This document shows positions 1 to 9,452 of a stretch of 64,000 nucleotides of DNA, piece by piece. Origin of the DNA: Zizania palustris (taxonomy: Eukaryota; Streptophyta; Magnoliopsida; Poales; Poaceae). Numbering within the stretch: position 1 is the stretch's first letter; every line of letters starts with the position of its first letter. A program made the position numbers and the translations under genes. The stretch lies in the NCBI GenBank assembly GCA_019279435.1, contig JAAALK010000289.1:48487164-48551163 (forward strand). The letters are read 5' to 3'. Under the pieces are notes generated by a model. The model did not search any database. It was not told the DNA's origin and worked only from the letters and a program-made list of their open reading frames with translations.

Positions 1-653
1 CGCCGTGGATCGGGCGACTTAACGTTGGGCTCAATTTGGGGGGAGGGGGTCAGTGACAGTGGATCTGAGGGAGGCTAGGGCTTCGGCCAGTGAGGGGGGA
101 TTTGGGGGCAGATCTCACGGAGACGACGGGTCCGATAGGTGGGGGCCACTGGTCAGTGGGCGCGGGGCGAGGGCGTGGCAACGGGACGCGACTGACGGGT
201 GGGGCCGAGGCGTCGGGCATGCGGGAGCTTTGGTGCCGACAAGTGGGGCTAAGGCGTCGGGCGCGCGTGGAGGGAGAGGGGGTGGCTGACGAGTAGGGCC
301 CATTTGTCAGTGCGGGGTGTGGGGAGGGAGTGGGCTGGGCCGGCTGGTTTGGGGAGAATGGGGGAGGGAGGCCTGTTACTGTTTAAATTCTTTTTCGAAT
401 AAAAATAATTGTTGAAATTGGTTTAAATTATTTGGGTTGCTTCCATGAGTGATAAAAATTTGTAAAAATTCTCAAAAATATATCTTGGCCTTGGGATCAT
501 ATACAAATTTTCTTAGCCTCTGGTTTGGACATTTCCTCTAGGTTCTAGTTCATTTGGGGCACAAATGGCATTAAAGGAATTTCTAGAAATAATCTTTTCC
601 AGAAAAATATAATAAAATGTATTTTTATTTATTTGAAAATTTGGGGTGTTACA
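1..653 (-). mobile_element. Tekay/Del-type LTR, truncated by window edge
   Basis: The segment ends with GGGGTGTTACA, which read on the minus strand is the TGTAACACCCC start typical of chromovirus (Tekay/Del) LTRs. It resembles the right part of the LTR at 57730-60921 (GC-rich stretch, then AT-rich tail with TTTGTAAAAATTC). The bases after 653 are not a polypurine tract but a sequence found again at 2839, so 653 is the outer edge of a minus-strand element (its 5' LTR) or of a solo LTR. Bases 654-658 (GATGG) would be one copy of the target duplication. The short open frames in its GC-rich part are not genes. Confidence 0.75.
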
Positions 654-1074
654 GATGGATCTCTCAATGTGACATGATCCTCCCCCTTGATAGGCTCTGT
701 TACAAATGGTGACTTATTGGTCCTATTTATGATCGATTATATCGAGAGTTACAAATTATGATTATGACACCCCATAATGTGACCAATTATGTGGATAACA
801 GTCATATTATGGTTAATGACTTGAGATGGTAATGACTATATTAACCATACAATTATGGAGTTTAAAAGGGTGGACTGGATCTTCATGATGACCGTCCGAC
901 TGCCCGTAGTTGGGAAGGACTCCCGAGTGCCCAACTCGGGAACCCTTGGATTGCCGACTACCCGTAGGCTAGTTAACGTTGACTGGTTGTCTTTAATATT
1001 GTGTTTGTTGACCCCTCCTCCACTCGGTCTTCATAAATCCAGTTGGGAAGTACCCCAGGATCATATTCCCAACA
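654..1074 (-). mobile_element. 3' LTR fragment of a small non-autonomous Ty3-type element
   Basis: It matches 2839-3292 over its length apart from a deletion of about 40 bases near 700, and ends in CCCAACA. The deletion removes the stretch that holds the TATA motif in the other copy. The missing left part of this LTR was split off by the Tekay LTR that ends at 653. A purine-rich tract on the minus strand (AAAAAGCTTGGGGTTG, about 1075-1092) adjoins it, as expected for a 3' LTR of a minus-strand element. Confidence 0.7.
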
Positions 1075-1140
1075 ACAACCCCAAGCTTTTTGCTGTAGGC
1101 AGAAGAAGTCGAGTAGTCAGAAAGATCTTCGTAGTTTTAT

Positions 1141-1458
1141 TTGGCATGGAGTTGTGTTTTAGCAACACTCAAGCACAACATCATCATTATCGGTGTCAAG
1201 TGGTCAGTTGAATACTTCTTGGAGCAACTCCAGGGGTTGGCAATTCGTCTTTGGATTAAAGTACATGACTCCATGCGGTTGGTGGCAACCCATGCATTCG
1301 GGATTGTCCAAGCGTTGTATCCTACAGTGCGTATGGAATACATCCGAGTGGGGTGGATGACCAACGTGTAGGAGTCCAACTTAGAGCATCTCAACCTAGA
1401 GGTAGAAGAGACATCCAATGTCCTTGTCGAAGACTTGGAGGCATATCCTACCGAATAG
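1141..1458 (+). pseudogene. Coding-like relic antisense to the LTR element
   Basis: The plus strand reads open for about 76 codons, meets a stop at 1369-1371, and continues in the same frame as an acidic stretch to a stop near 1458. The product would contain the segments EYFLEQLQGLA and VRMEYIRVGW. It lies next to the 3' LTR and is antisense to the element, the same place and orientation as the antisense gene of the Tat element at 48914-52564. I read it as a decayed piece of such an antisense gene. No start codon or promoter is evident and the family assignment is only inference. Confidence 0.35.
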
Positions 1459-1703
1459 AAAAAATTGGATAAAAGCAATGTATACATACATTTTGATTTC
1501 AAATGATGTAATGCTTTATCTTTCATGAACATGCACTGTGCCCGATCACTTGTAATGAATTTCCAGCCATTCGATATAGCTTAGATCCGTAGCACAAAGA
1601 AACTTAGACAACATGAACGCTGTTTGGAACCATTGGCGTCACAAGTTATTGGAAATAACATTTGAATAGATCGGGAAAACAATGAAAATAAAAGTCTAAG
1701 CCC

Positions 1704-2436
1704 TCGAGTGGGCGAAAGGATCAACAATAACCAAGTTATAGTAGATCATGAGCTATATGTTAGAGTGATAATGAATCAACAATAACACAGTCAGAGCGGA
1801 TCATGAGATGTAGGTTAGAGTGATAAAGAATCAACAATAACCCAGTCAGAGAAGATCATGAGTTGTAGGTTAGAGTGATAAAGAATCAACAATAACCTAG
1901 TCAAAGCAGATCGTGAGTTTAGGTTAGAGTGATAAAGAATCAACAATAACCTAATCAAACTAGATCATGAGCTATAGGTTAGAGTGATAACGAATAAACA
2001 ATAACCAAGTTAGAGCAGATCATGAGCTATATGTTAGAGTGATAATGAATCAACAATAACACAGTCAGAGCGGATCATGAGATGTAGGTTAGAGTGATAA
2101 AGAATCAACAATAACCTAGTCAGAGCAGATCATGAGTTGTAGGTTAGAGTGATAAAGAATCAACAATAATCCAGTCAGAGTAGATCATGAGTTGTAGGTT
2201 AGAGTGACAACGAATCAACAATAACCTAGTCAGAGCGGATCATGAGCTGTAGGTTAGAGTGATAAATAATCAATAATAACCCAGTTAGAGTGGATCATGA
2301 GCAGCTGTAGGTTAGAGTGATAAAAAATCAACAATAACCCAGTCAGAGCGGATCATGAGCTGTAGGTTAGAGTGATAAAAACTCAACAATAACCTAGTCA
2401 AAGTGGATCATGAGCTGTAGGTTAGAGTGATAAAGA
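1704..2436. repeat. 55-bp tandem array, about 13 copies
   Basis: The unit contains GATAAAGAATCAACAATAAC, then a segment with GATCATGAG, and ends GTAGGTTAGAGT. Thirteen copies of GTTAGAGTGATA recur at 54-58 base spacing from 1757 to 2418. Units beginning with CCAAGTT occur at 1731 and 2005, so a block of five units (about 274 bases) was duplicated as a higher-order repeat. Confidence 0.9.
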
Positions 2437-2582
2437 TGCAAGCACTCAGGTTCAAGGAGAAAGATGAAGGCAAATAAAATTAGAAAGATTGAACATCTTT
2501 ATCAATCCAAAAAAAGAACTTATCTTATTGTATTGATCTTGCATACAATGACCATTGAATCAACTGAAGAACACAAGCGCAC

Positions 2583-2600
2583 CCCCTACCTGGCGCGCCA
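2583..2600 (-). other. Primer binding site (minus strand)
   Basis: On the minus strand this reads TGGCGCGCCAGGTAGGGG, two bases inside the LTR edge at 2603. A TGG start next to the LTR is the usual tRNA 3'-end complement. It fixes the element's orientation as minus. Confidence 0.65.
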
Positions 2601-2602
2601 AA

Positions 2603-3292
2603 TGTCGTTGCGTGGAAACAACAATAACCTACGGGAGGTACCCGCAATGTGATTTGTGTGGGTAGAAAGGGGGTTTTGTGCGATGATCTAATGGTTATCT
2701 CAAAGATGATACAAAGACAAAGGGTATTTAGACAGGTTCGGGCCTCTCGAAGGATAATAACCCTACTCTTGTGTGTATGATTGAGAGAAATAGATCTCTC
2801 TTGACAATATGGGGAAGTGTGTCTGGAAAAAGACGTAGGATGGATCTCTCAATGTGAGATGATCCTCTCCCCTTGATAGGCTCTCCCTGGTCACTTTATA
2901 TGAGAGGGATCAAAGGGTTACAAATGATAACTTATTGGCCCTATTCATGACCAATTATATCGGGAGTTAAAAATCATGATTATGACACCCCATAATGTGA
3001 CCAATTATATGGATAATAATCATATTATGGTTAATGACTCGAGGTGGTAATGACTATATTAACTATATAATTATGGAGTTTAAAAGAGTGGACTGGATCT
3101 TCATAACGACCGTCCGACTGCCCGCGGTCGAGAAGGACTCCCGAGTACTGAACTTAGGAACCCTTAGACTACCGATTGCCTGTAGGCTAGTTAATGTTGA
3201 CCGGTTGTCTTCAATTTTGTGTCTGGTGACCCCTCCTCCACTTGGTCTTCATAAATCCACTTGGTAAGTACCTCGGGATCATATTCCTGATA
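2603..3292 (-). mobile_element. 5' LTR of the non-autonomous element
   Basis: The 690-base LTR begins TGTCGTTGCGTGG next to the primer site and ends where homology to 654-1074 stops. On the minus strand a TATA-like CATATAAAG lies at about 2893-2902, consistent with minus-strand transcription. The terminal CA of the other copy has changed to TA here, so the edge is set by alignment. No target duplication can be tested because the left partner edge is outside the window. Confidence 0.7.
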
Positions 3293-3310
3293 ATAAATGA
3301 TACTCAACTA

Positions 3311-5612
3311 TGAAGGACCATGTAAAGGTGAAGGGAAAGTAAAGGCTTGGTGCCGAAGGACAAATGCGATGGTGAAGAACGAGTAAAAACTTTGTGCCGA
3401 TGAACTAAGTATGTCCAAAAGAAAACTATGGGTGATCCATATATCTTATTCAAGAAATGCAAGAGTTGATGAAGAGAAGAACAAGTTTGGGCTTCATATA
3501 TTGAAGGATGCCGAGTGGCTTGGATATATGGAAGTATCCATATTTTATATGTTGATCAACATCAAGCCAAAATTTAAAAGTGGACATTTCTCAAGGAAAA
3601 GGTATATATGTTTTGTGACTAACATGTTCAACTAAGTATGTGCAGGAGAATAGTCCCAACTAAGGCATAAATGTCTTCAACCTTGTCGTTTCCCTCAAAA
3701 GTGAAGAAACATCGTTTTCAGTTGAAATAAATTTGGAGAAAAGGTCCACTTTAATCCACATAGATTCAAAGATGAATTATATCGAATTACTTTTAAATGA
3801 GTTTAGGACCGCCATACTATTAAGAGGGATACTTTAGAGTTTGTCCCGAAGCTTTGTGCTCAAAATATTTTATCACATTGCTATCTTGAGAGAAAACTAA
3901 AGCCATAATTTTTCTCCTTGGGGTTTTAAGCTTTTTTATTTTTTGGGTTGCATAGACCTTTGAATAAGCTTTCTAAAAACTCAAGGATCATCAAAAAACA
4001 GAGTTCAGAAACAAAAGTTATGACCTATTTTCTAGGTGTTACGAGGAATTTCAAAAGTTCTGATCCCGGGTCGGAACTTTCGATTTGACCTCTCGGTTTC
4101 GAATTTATTTTTGGTCAGAACTTCTGATTTTGACATCAGTACTTCCGATTTTGCTGTATTTTGCCCCTAGTGGCTAGCCCAAGGGTTGGGGCTATATAAA
4201 CGTCTCTTTCTTTCTTTTTGAGGAGGCTACTAAAATCCTAACCCCTAGCCTACACTCTTATTCTCTCTCTCAAAACCTTAACCGTAGAACTCTCTTTTGC
4301 ATTCAAGCTCAGATCTAGTACGAATCTTTGCAATTCGTCTTGGGAGTTCTTTGGAAATCTTCTTGCAATTTCGTTGCTCTATCGTTTGAGAATATTTTTG
4401 TGGGTTGAGTTTGTTTCTTTTATTGAAAATCTCGCGGACAAAGATTTAAGTTGGTAAAGTTATTCATGTGCTTTGAAACCCAAAGCCTAGTTTCGAAATC
4501 CTAAAACTCTCATACTATTACAAGTCTAAATCTAGGGTGAATCTTTGTGATTCTGCTTGAGAGTTCCTCATAAATCTTCTTGAACATTTATTGTTTCATC
4601 TTTGGGAAGATTTTGGGTGATTGGGTTGGTTGATTTTCCTAAAAATCTTTTGGACGTAAAGATTTATGTTGACAATCATTTCAATGAATTTGTTACTCTG
4701 GGAGGTGCTACCTCCTAAACAGCTAGGCGTCGCTCTGCGAGCATCCAAGAGATTGTGGAGTGCTCGAAGAAGTTTGTATAAGCCCTACCTTGGCTTCATC
4801 AAGGTAACTCATAGAAAATCCAAGCATAACATTGGCTAAGGCTTGGTGAGGACAAGAGTTAAAAGAGACACGACTTATTGAGGTCCCTCAATGAAGACAT
4901 ACAATCGGGGGATCTAAACTCCGGTAAATATATACTTATATTAATCTTGTGTTCTTGGTGTTCTTGAGCTAGTTCATCATATTCATACATGTTTTAGCCT
5001 GATCTATGTGCTCGTTCTTGTTTGATTGCAATTGATGAATGTGATAGCTTCATAATACCTATTAGAACTTGCAAGAACAATTGGTTTGAGCTAGAACTCA
5101 TTAGAAGCCACTAGATTTAAAGTTTATCGGTTAATTATGTTTATTGCTTGATCTCTAAATCTACCCCATAGATCTAGTTTTCCTTGCATAGACATACTCT
5201 AAATAACTTGTTCTTACTTTCTATTCTTATAGAATTTCTATACAATTCTTGAATAATAGACTTTGTGCAATTCTTGCTAGTTCATACTTCTATTTTGCCC
5301 GATCTACTTGCTAGCAATGTTCTAAAATATCTTCATGTGTAAAAGTTGTAGCCAATATCATTGCACACATTTCTATTCATTTACTTTGTTCAAGAGACAA
5401 ATTTTATTTTTGGTGATTTTCTGAATCAATCGGAACTTCTAATCCAAATCAAAACTTCCGATTACGTGAAGTTCCAAAAAACTTCCGGTGCATAGGAACT
5501 TCCGATCTCTAATTGGAACTTCCAGTCCTATAAGTTTTCAAACTAACTTTTTCGTGAGAATTTTTCAGGAACACCTATTCACCCCCTTCTAGGCGACATC
5601 AGTGTCCTTTCA
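3311..5612 (+). mobile_element. Copia-type LTR (SIRE/Maximus-like), probably solo
   Basis: The edges form a short inverted repeat (TGAAGGAC at 3311 and GTCCTTTCA ending 5612). A TATA box (CTATATAAA, 4192-4200) sits before a pyrimidine-rich leader with repeated intron-like and leader-like blocks. The 3' part carries recurrent CGGAACTTCCGAT motifs and the segment CACCTATTCACCCCC followed by CTAGGCGAC, which I associate with the 3' end of long Copia LTRs. No primer site, gag or pol follows. Flanking five-mers (AACTA and CTTCT) do not match, so a clean solo-LTR origin is unproven. The small open frame at 3411-3635 lies in the LTR and is not a convincing gene. Confidence 0.6.
4192..4200 (+). promoter_or_regulatory. 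TATA box in Copia LTR
   Basis: CTATATAAA followed about 30 bases later by a CT-rich stretch, a usual LTR promoter layout. Confidence 0.55.
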
Positions 5613-5620
5613 CTTCTTGC

Positions 5621-6699
5621 CATGACGGATATCCCCATTGTTGGCCTGATACAAGCTGGCCTACGAGATGGTCGGGTCTTTGACCCACGATCTCTAGAGC
5701 CCGAGTGGACGTCCTAAGCTAAGGTGGTAAAATACCCCCCAACTCCTTTTTCACTAGGAAGCCCAACTTCCCGTATGATCTTGGGTTCACGATGTATTGT
5801 GTCTCGAACCCACAACCCTACGTGAGTCTTTACCCTTCCTTTTTTGTTTTTTTTTCATTTTTGGCTTGTACTAATGTTTGATCACCCATGCGGTGTGATG
5901 CACCCTAGACATAGGGTAACATCGCCTACTTCTCATAGGCGCTACTCCCTGAGCACCCCTATGAGGTCAACCTACCTCGTCGTCTACCGATGCGAGGAAG
6001 TGGCAATCCGTACCTTCCGCTCCCAAAGCGGAAGGGGGTTGAACTCGGTGGGATGAGCAAATGCTCGAAGCCCACCAAAGTTGGGGTGGGTGGAGCCCCG
6101 ACGATCGACAAGCGTCAGTTGATCCTCGATACCAAGGAGCCTAAGGAGGAGGCTATGATCTCTGGGGTGGCACTGGCCTTCCCCTGTGCCATTCTAGGGA
6201 AGGTGCCCAAGCGGTCAACTTCCAGACCCTTCTACCTTCCATCGAGGTGAGACTGATGTTGATATATATATGTATCACTTCTTCTTCTTTATTGCTGACT
6301 TTTGTGTGTCTTGCTTTGTAGGGTGGGTGGAGTTGATCTCTCTCTAGGACTGCTGGTGGCCCAATCGCTCCTGAGCATGGCTATGGAGGCTAGATCATCG
6401 AGCGTCGGAGAAGCCATGACCGTAGTGATCGAGGAAGGTGGCACGACCCACATCGATGTGGGTGTCATGGGCCTGGTCTTGGCCCCAGGGGCAAGGATGT
6501 TGCTATGGCGCCGGGGGTGATGGTTGATCCTCTAGTTGATGGGTCGACCACCGCGGAGGCCACCATAGAAGCCACCATGGTTGCGGTGGTCAAGGGTGGT
6601 GTTGTGGAGATCATTGATCTGAGCTGGTTCAGAGGCTCAGCCCCCTGCCCTAATTGTGGTGGACGGCCTCGAGCCAAGGGCTCACTCGTGCTCTCCTGA
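5621..6699 (+). pseudogene. Unidentified decayed coding-like sequence
   Basis: Several short plus-strand frames with ordinary codon use occur here: 5621-5830 (in one frame a segment FPYDLGFTMYCVSNPQPY before a GTGAGT donor-like site), 5990-6250 and 6505-6699. A GTGAGA donor at 6247 and a TTTGTAG acceptor at 6320 could bound an intron. The frames are interrupted by stops and I cannot assign a family. It could be a retrotransposon gene fragment or a broken host exon. Confidence 0.25.
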
Positions 6700-7536
6700 C
6701 GTGGCGGTTGCCCCTCTCTTGTCTCAAGATTAAGAGATTAATCTAGGTTTTTGGTGACTTCATGGAGAACTCGTATGGTTAAGTGTGATAATCTCATTCT
6801 TTGTAGTTTAATTGTTATTTGCATGTCTTGCTTGTGATTTTAGATTAAATTATTGGTTCTAGGTTTAGGTTTGATTTGATTTATCTAAAATCTATCTAAG
6901 ACACCATAGTACTAACCATGAAAGTTTAGTCCATGAATTTCATATGTTTTTTCTTTAATTGTTTAATTAGGGCTTAATCGATTTTTGTCACTTCTCTGTT
7001 TAGCAATCTTATTTCATTAATATATTTTAATCCAAAAGTCATAATCAATGTGATTCTAGTTGGGTTAGTTCAAAAATTTGTTATAGTTGGGTTAGTTAAA
7101 AATTTTTAGCTACTTTATTTTGACAAAGTTTTAGGTCGATTAGAGTTACCTTTTTTAATCTATAACATGTTTAGTTATGAAATTGTGTTCGGTCCAGAAT
7201 TGAAAACACGATTAAAGAGAGTGTTTATTTTTATCTTCCGCAATCATTAGCCCTTGCTCCGATTACCTATCTTAATGTGTTTGATCCTACAAAATGCTCA
7301 TGAAATTCATGTAGAAGCCTTTTGTTAACCGAAGTCTCAACTATTCCTTCAAATTTCAATTCTATTAAAGTTTCTTACAAATATTTGTTTTAAAAAATTG
7401 TGCAAACTTGTGATGGTCAAATTACAATTTAGTAACGTAATTGAATGAAGAGCTAACCATACAATCTATAAATGTTCTTAAAATTATGGTAACCAAATTT
7501 ACAAGCATTTTAAATTGTAGTTTCGTACAAACATGT
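6700..7536. other. AT-rich non-coding stretch
   Basis: No open frame of note. It contains a short direct repeat around GTTGGGTTAGTT (7060 and 7088). I see nothing else. Confidence 0.5.
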
Positions 7537-7555
7537 GATAGTCAATCATAACTTC
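7537..7555. repeat. Target-site duplication (left copy)
   Basis: Nineteen bases beginning GATAGTCAATCATAAC match 8918-8936 with one difference, bracketing the retroposed insert. Confidence 0.85.
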
Positions 7556-8917
7556 GAGTGGTTGCTCGGCGACACTGGTCCGCATGCATCATCCCGGTGT
7601 CTGTGGGGTGGTGCAAGGTGGTGGTTGTGCTGCTCGTAGTGGCCATTGTCGACTGGTTGCCTCGGGGCTACATGTGGTGGCACGTTAGTCTCGGGACGGC
7701 CCCTGGCTCCTCCTTCCCTGCCACCTCTCCTTCAATTTTGTCAGCAAGTTGTCTGGTTCTTCTCTAGCATGAGGTTGGATGGTCTCTGGCTGGTTAGTGC
7801 GTGCATAGTGGTTTGGGTTGGCGGTGCCAGCTACACATGAAGTAGCGTCGGACAAGTGGCAAATTTGCTAGTCCTCTTTCCCTTGGAGCCTCCGCCCCCT
7901 CCCTCTTTGGTGAAATTTGCTCTCCTCCCTTCTCTGTTTGGGTGGTGGCTCGGGGCTCAGGGGGCGGTGTTCCTACTTGCTTGTGTGGTGGTGCTTTTGG
8001 TGTGGCTCTGGCGACCGTGTCCCGATGTGAAGCGTGTTGGCGCATGTGGTTTGCTTTGTCGTGCGTATTTCCAGTTTTTGCCTCTGCTAATCGACCTGTT
8101 GAGACCGGCGTTGGCATCATTTTACTGCTTAATGGTCCTTTTCTTCTTGCCAAAGAGTCATCAGTCTTGATGTCTTCTTCCTTGGCATCCACTAAGTGTC
8201 AGCTTCAAGATCGTTGCAGGAGGTTCAGTCCTAGGTTGTTTCGGCTGTCGGGTTGTAGTATGTGTGGGGCCTTCAGCGGTGACACGTATGGTTGTATTCT
8301 CCATTCGTGCTCATGGTTGGCTTGGCCGTCTTCATCTCAGTAGTGCAAGGATCACTTTCTTCTAGCTTTTTCTCCTCCCTCTCGGTTGTAGGGTGTTCCT
8401 CAGTTTCGGCAGAGCTCTGGCCTAAAATAAGTTTTTCTTACCTGTTGTTTCATTGGTATGCTAGTAGTTGCACTAGCGGTAGGGCGCTGGCTTGGTTGTA
8501 CAATGGTATTGTTTGTTTGGGGCTGTTTGGTGGCATCTTCAGGGGTGGGAGAATGGTTAAGACGAAAGCCTTATCCAACTTGGTTGGACCAACATCGATG
8601 ACACCTTTATGTGCCATGTTCCTTCTTTGAGGTTTTATCATGTAAGCACCCTCTTTCCCTGTCACGAAACTCTTTGTGCGAAAACTTAGCCTAAGGCTCT
8701 TAGGTAGATAATAGTGGCACTTCTACGTCATAACATTTCTGAAGGCATCGTCTTAAAGGTCTTGTTAGTGTCTCTCTCATTAATGTTGGTCTATCTCACC
8801 TAGTGTCGACTTGCTTTTGGTTAGTGCTGCCTTGGGTTGTGGGCCTCTTGTATTTTTTTCTCTGACTTAATTAATACAGACCCCACTATCTTACATGGAT
8901 TGTTTCAAAAAAAGAAA
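7556..8917 (+). mobile_element. Retroposed insertion, LINE-like 3' end
   Basis: The insert is flanked by a 19-bp direct repeat (7537-7555 and 8918-8936) and ends in an A-rich tail (CAAAAAAAGAAA) on the plus strand. These are signs of target-primed reverse transcription. The body is GT-rich with many GTGGTG and CTTGTTT stretches and has no intact reverse transcriptase. It is most likely a 5'-truncated LINE showing mainly 3' UTR; a processed pseudogene is the alternative. The 100-130 codon frames inside (7942-8343, 8292-8630) match no family I recognise. Confidence 0.6.
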
Positions 8918-8936
8918 GATAATCAATCATAACTTC
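8918..8936. repeat. Target-site duplication (right copy)
   Basis: Nineteen bases beginning GATAATCAATCATAAC, one mismatch to 7537-7555. Confidence 0.85.
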
Positions 8937-9317
8937 CTAAGGCGCCCAGCTTGCAAAACTACAAATAACAGTACAATGTATAGTTTTCACAAAACTGTGA
9001 TAACTTAACCGAACCAAGTTACATGGTTTTTGCCTATCTCGTCGGCCTACAATTTATTTTTTGTTAAATTAGACCAGTAACAATTATAGTAAAAAAACAA
9101 ACAGTCTATTTATGAGAAATTCCTAATTAAGGATTTTAAAACCCTCAAAAATGCTCATGAAACTCATTCGATCCGACGGAGCACCAAAGCTAGATTCACT
9201 TTGCTTCGTGCAATGCAGTTCCAGGTTGCTTTGTCAAACATTGAACGTCTCATAAGCTTTTATTCCCAATAAATTAGTTGCAGTGTTATACACCACCACA
9301 TTCACGACAACATTTTA
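8937..9317. other. Non-coding stretch downstream of the PhzF-like gene
   Basis: AT-rich, with no gene or repeat that I can name. Confidence 0.5.
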
Positions 9318-9413
9318 GGGCTCCTTTAGAATAAAGTATTTTTAAAGGAATTTTGGAGAAGTTAGTTTAATTTCTGTGAAAATCCTGTAAAATTCTTTGT
9401 TCTAAAAAGAGCC
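9318..9413. mobile_element. Small MITE just downstream of the PhzF-like gene
   Basis: A 96-base element with terminal inverted repeats GGGCTCCTTTAGAATAAAG and the complement of CTTTGTTCTAAAAAGAGCC. It lies 40 bases past the stop codon at 9453, so it may form part of the 3' UTR. The flanks (TTTA and ATTA) do not give a clear duplication. Confidence 0.6.
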
Positions 9414-9452
9414 ATTATTTGCGGTACAGATGCATACAACAGCAGATGGATG

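Larger units (their letters stand above)
1075..2602 (-). mobile_element. Internal region of non-autonomous LTR element
   Basis: This lies between the LTR copies at 654-1074 and 2603-3292. It has no gag or pol. From left to right it contains a polypurine tract, a plus-strand coding-like relic (1141-1458), a 55-bp tandem array (1704-2436), and a minus-strand primer binding site next to the 5' LTR. The layout is that of a small element dependent on an autonomous partner. The primer site starting TGGCGCGCC suggests a Ty3/gypsy partner. Confidence 0.65.

Noticed and set aside
1704..2436. CRISPR-like array
   Set aside because: Units are contiguous 55-mers without unique spacers, inside a plant retroelement.
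3306..5617. Clean solo Copia LTR with target duplication
   Set aside because: Flanking five-mers AACTA and CTTCT do not match, so the duplication is not claimed.
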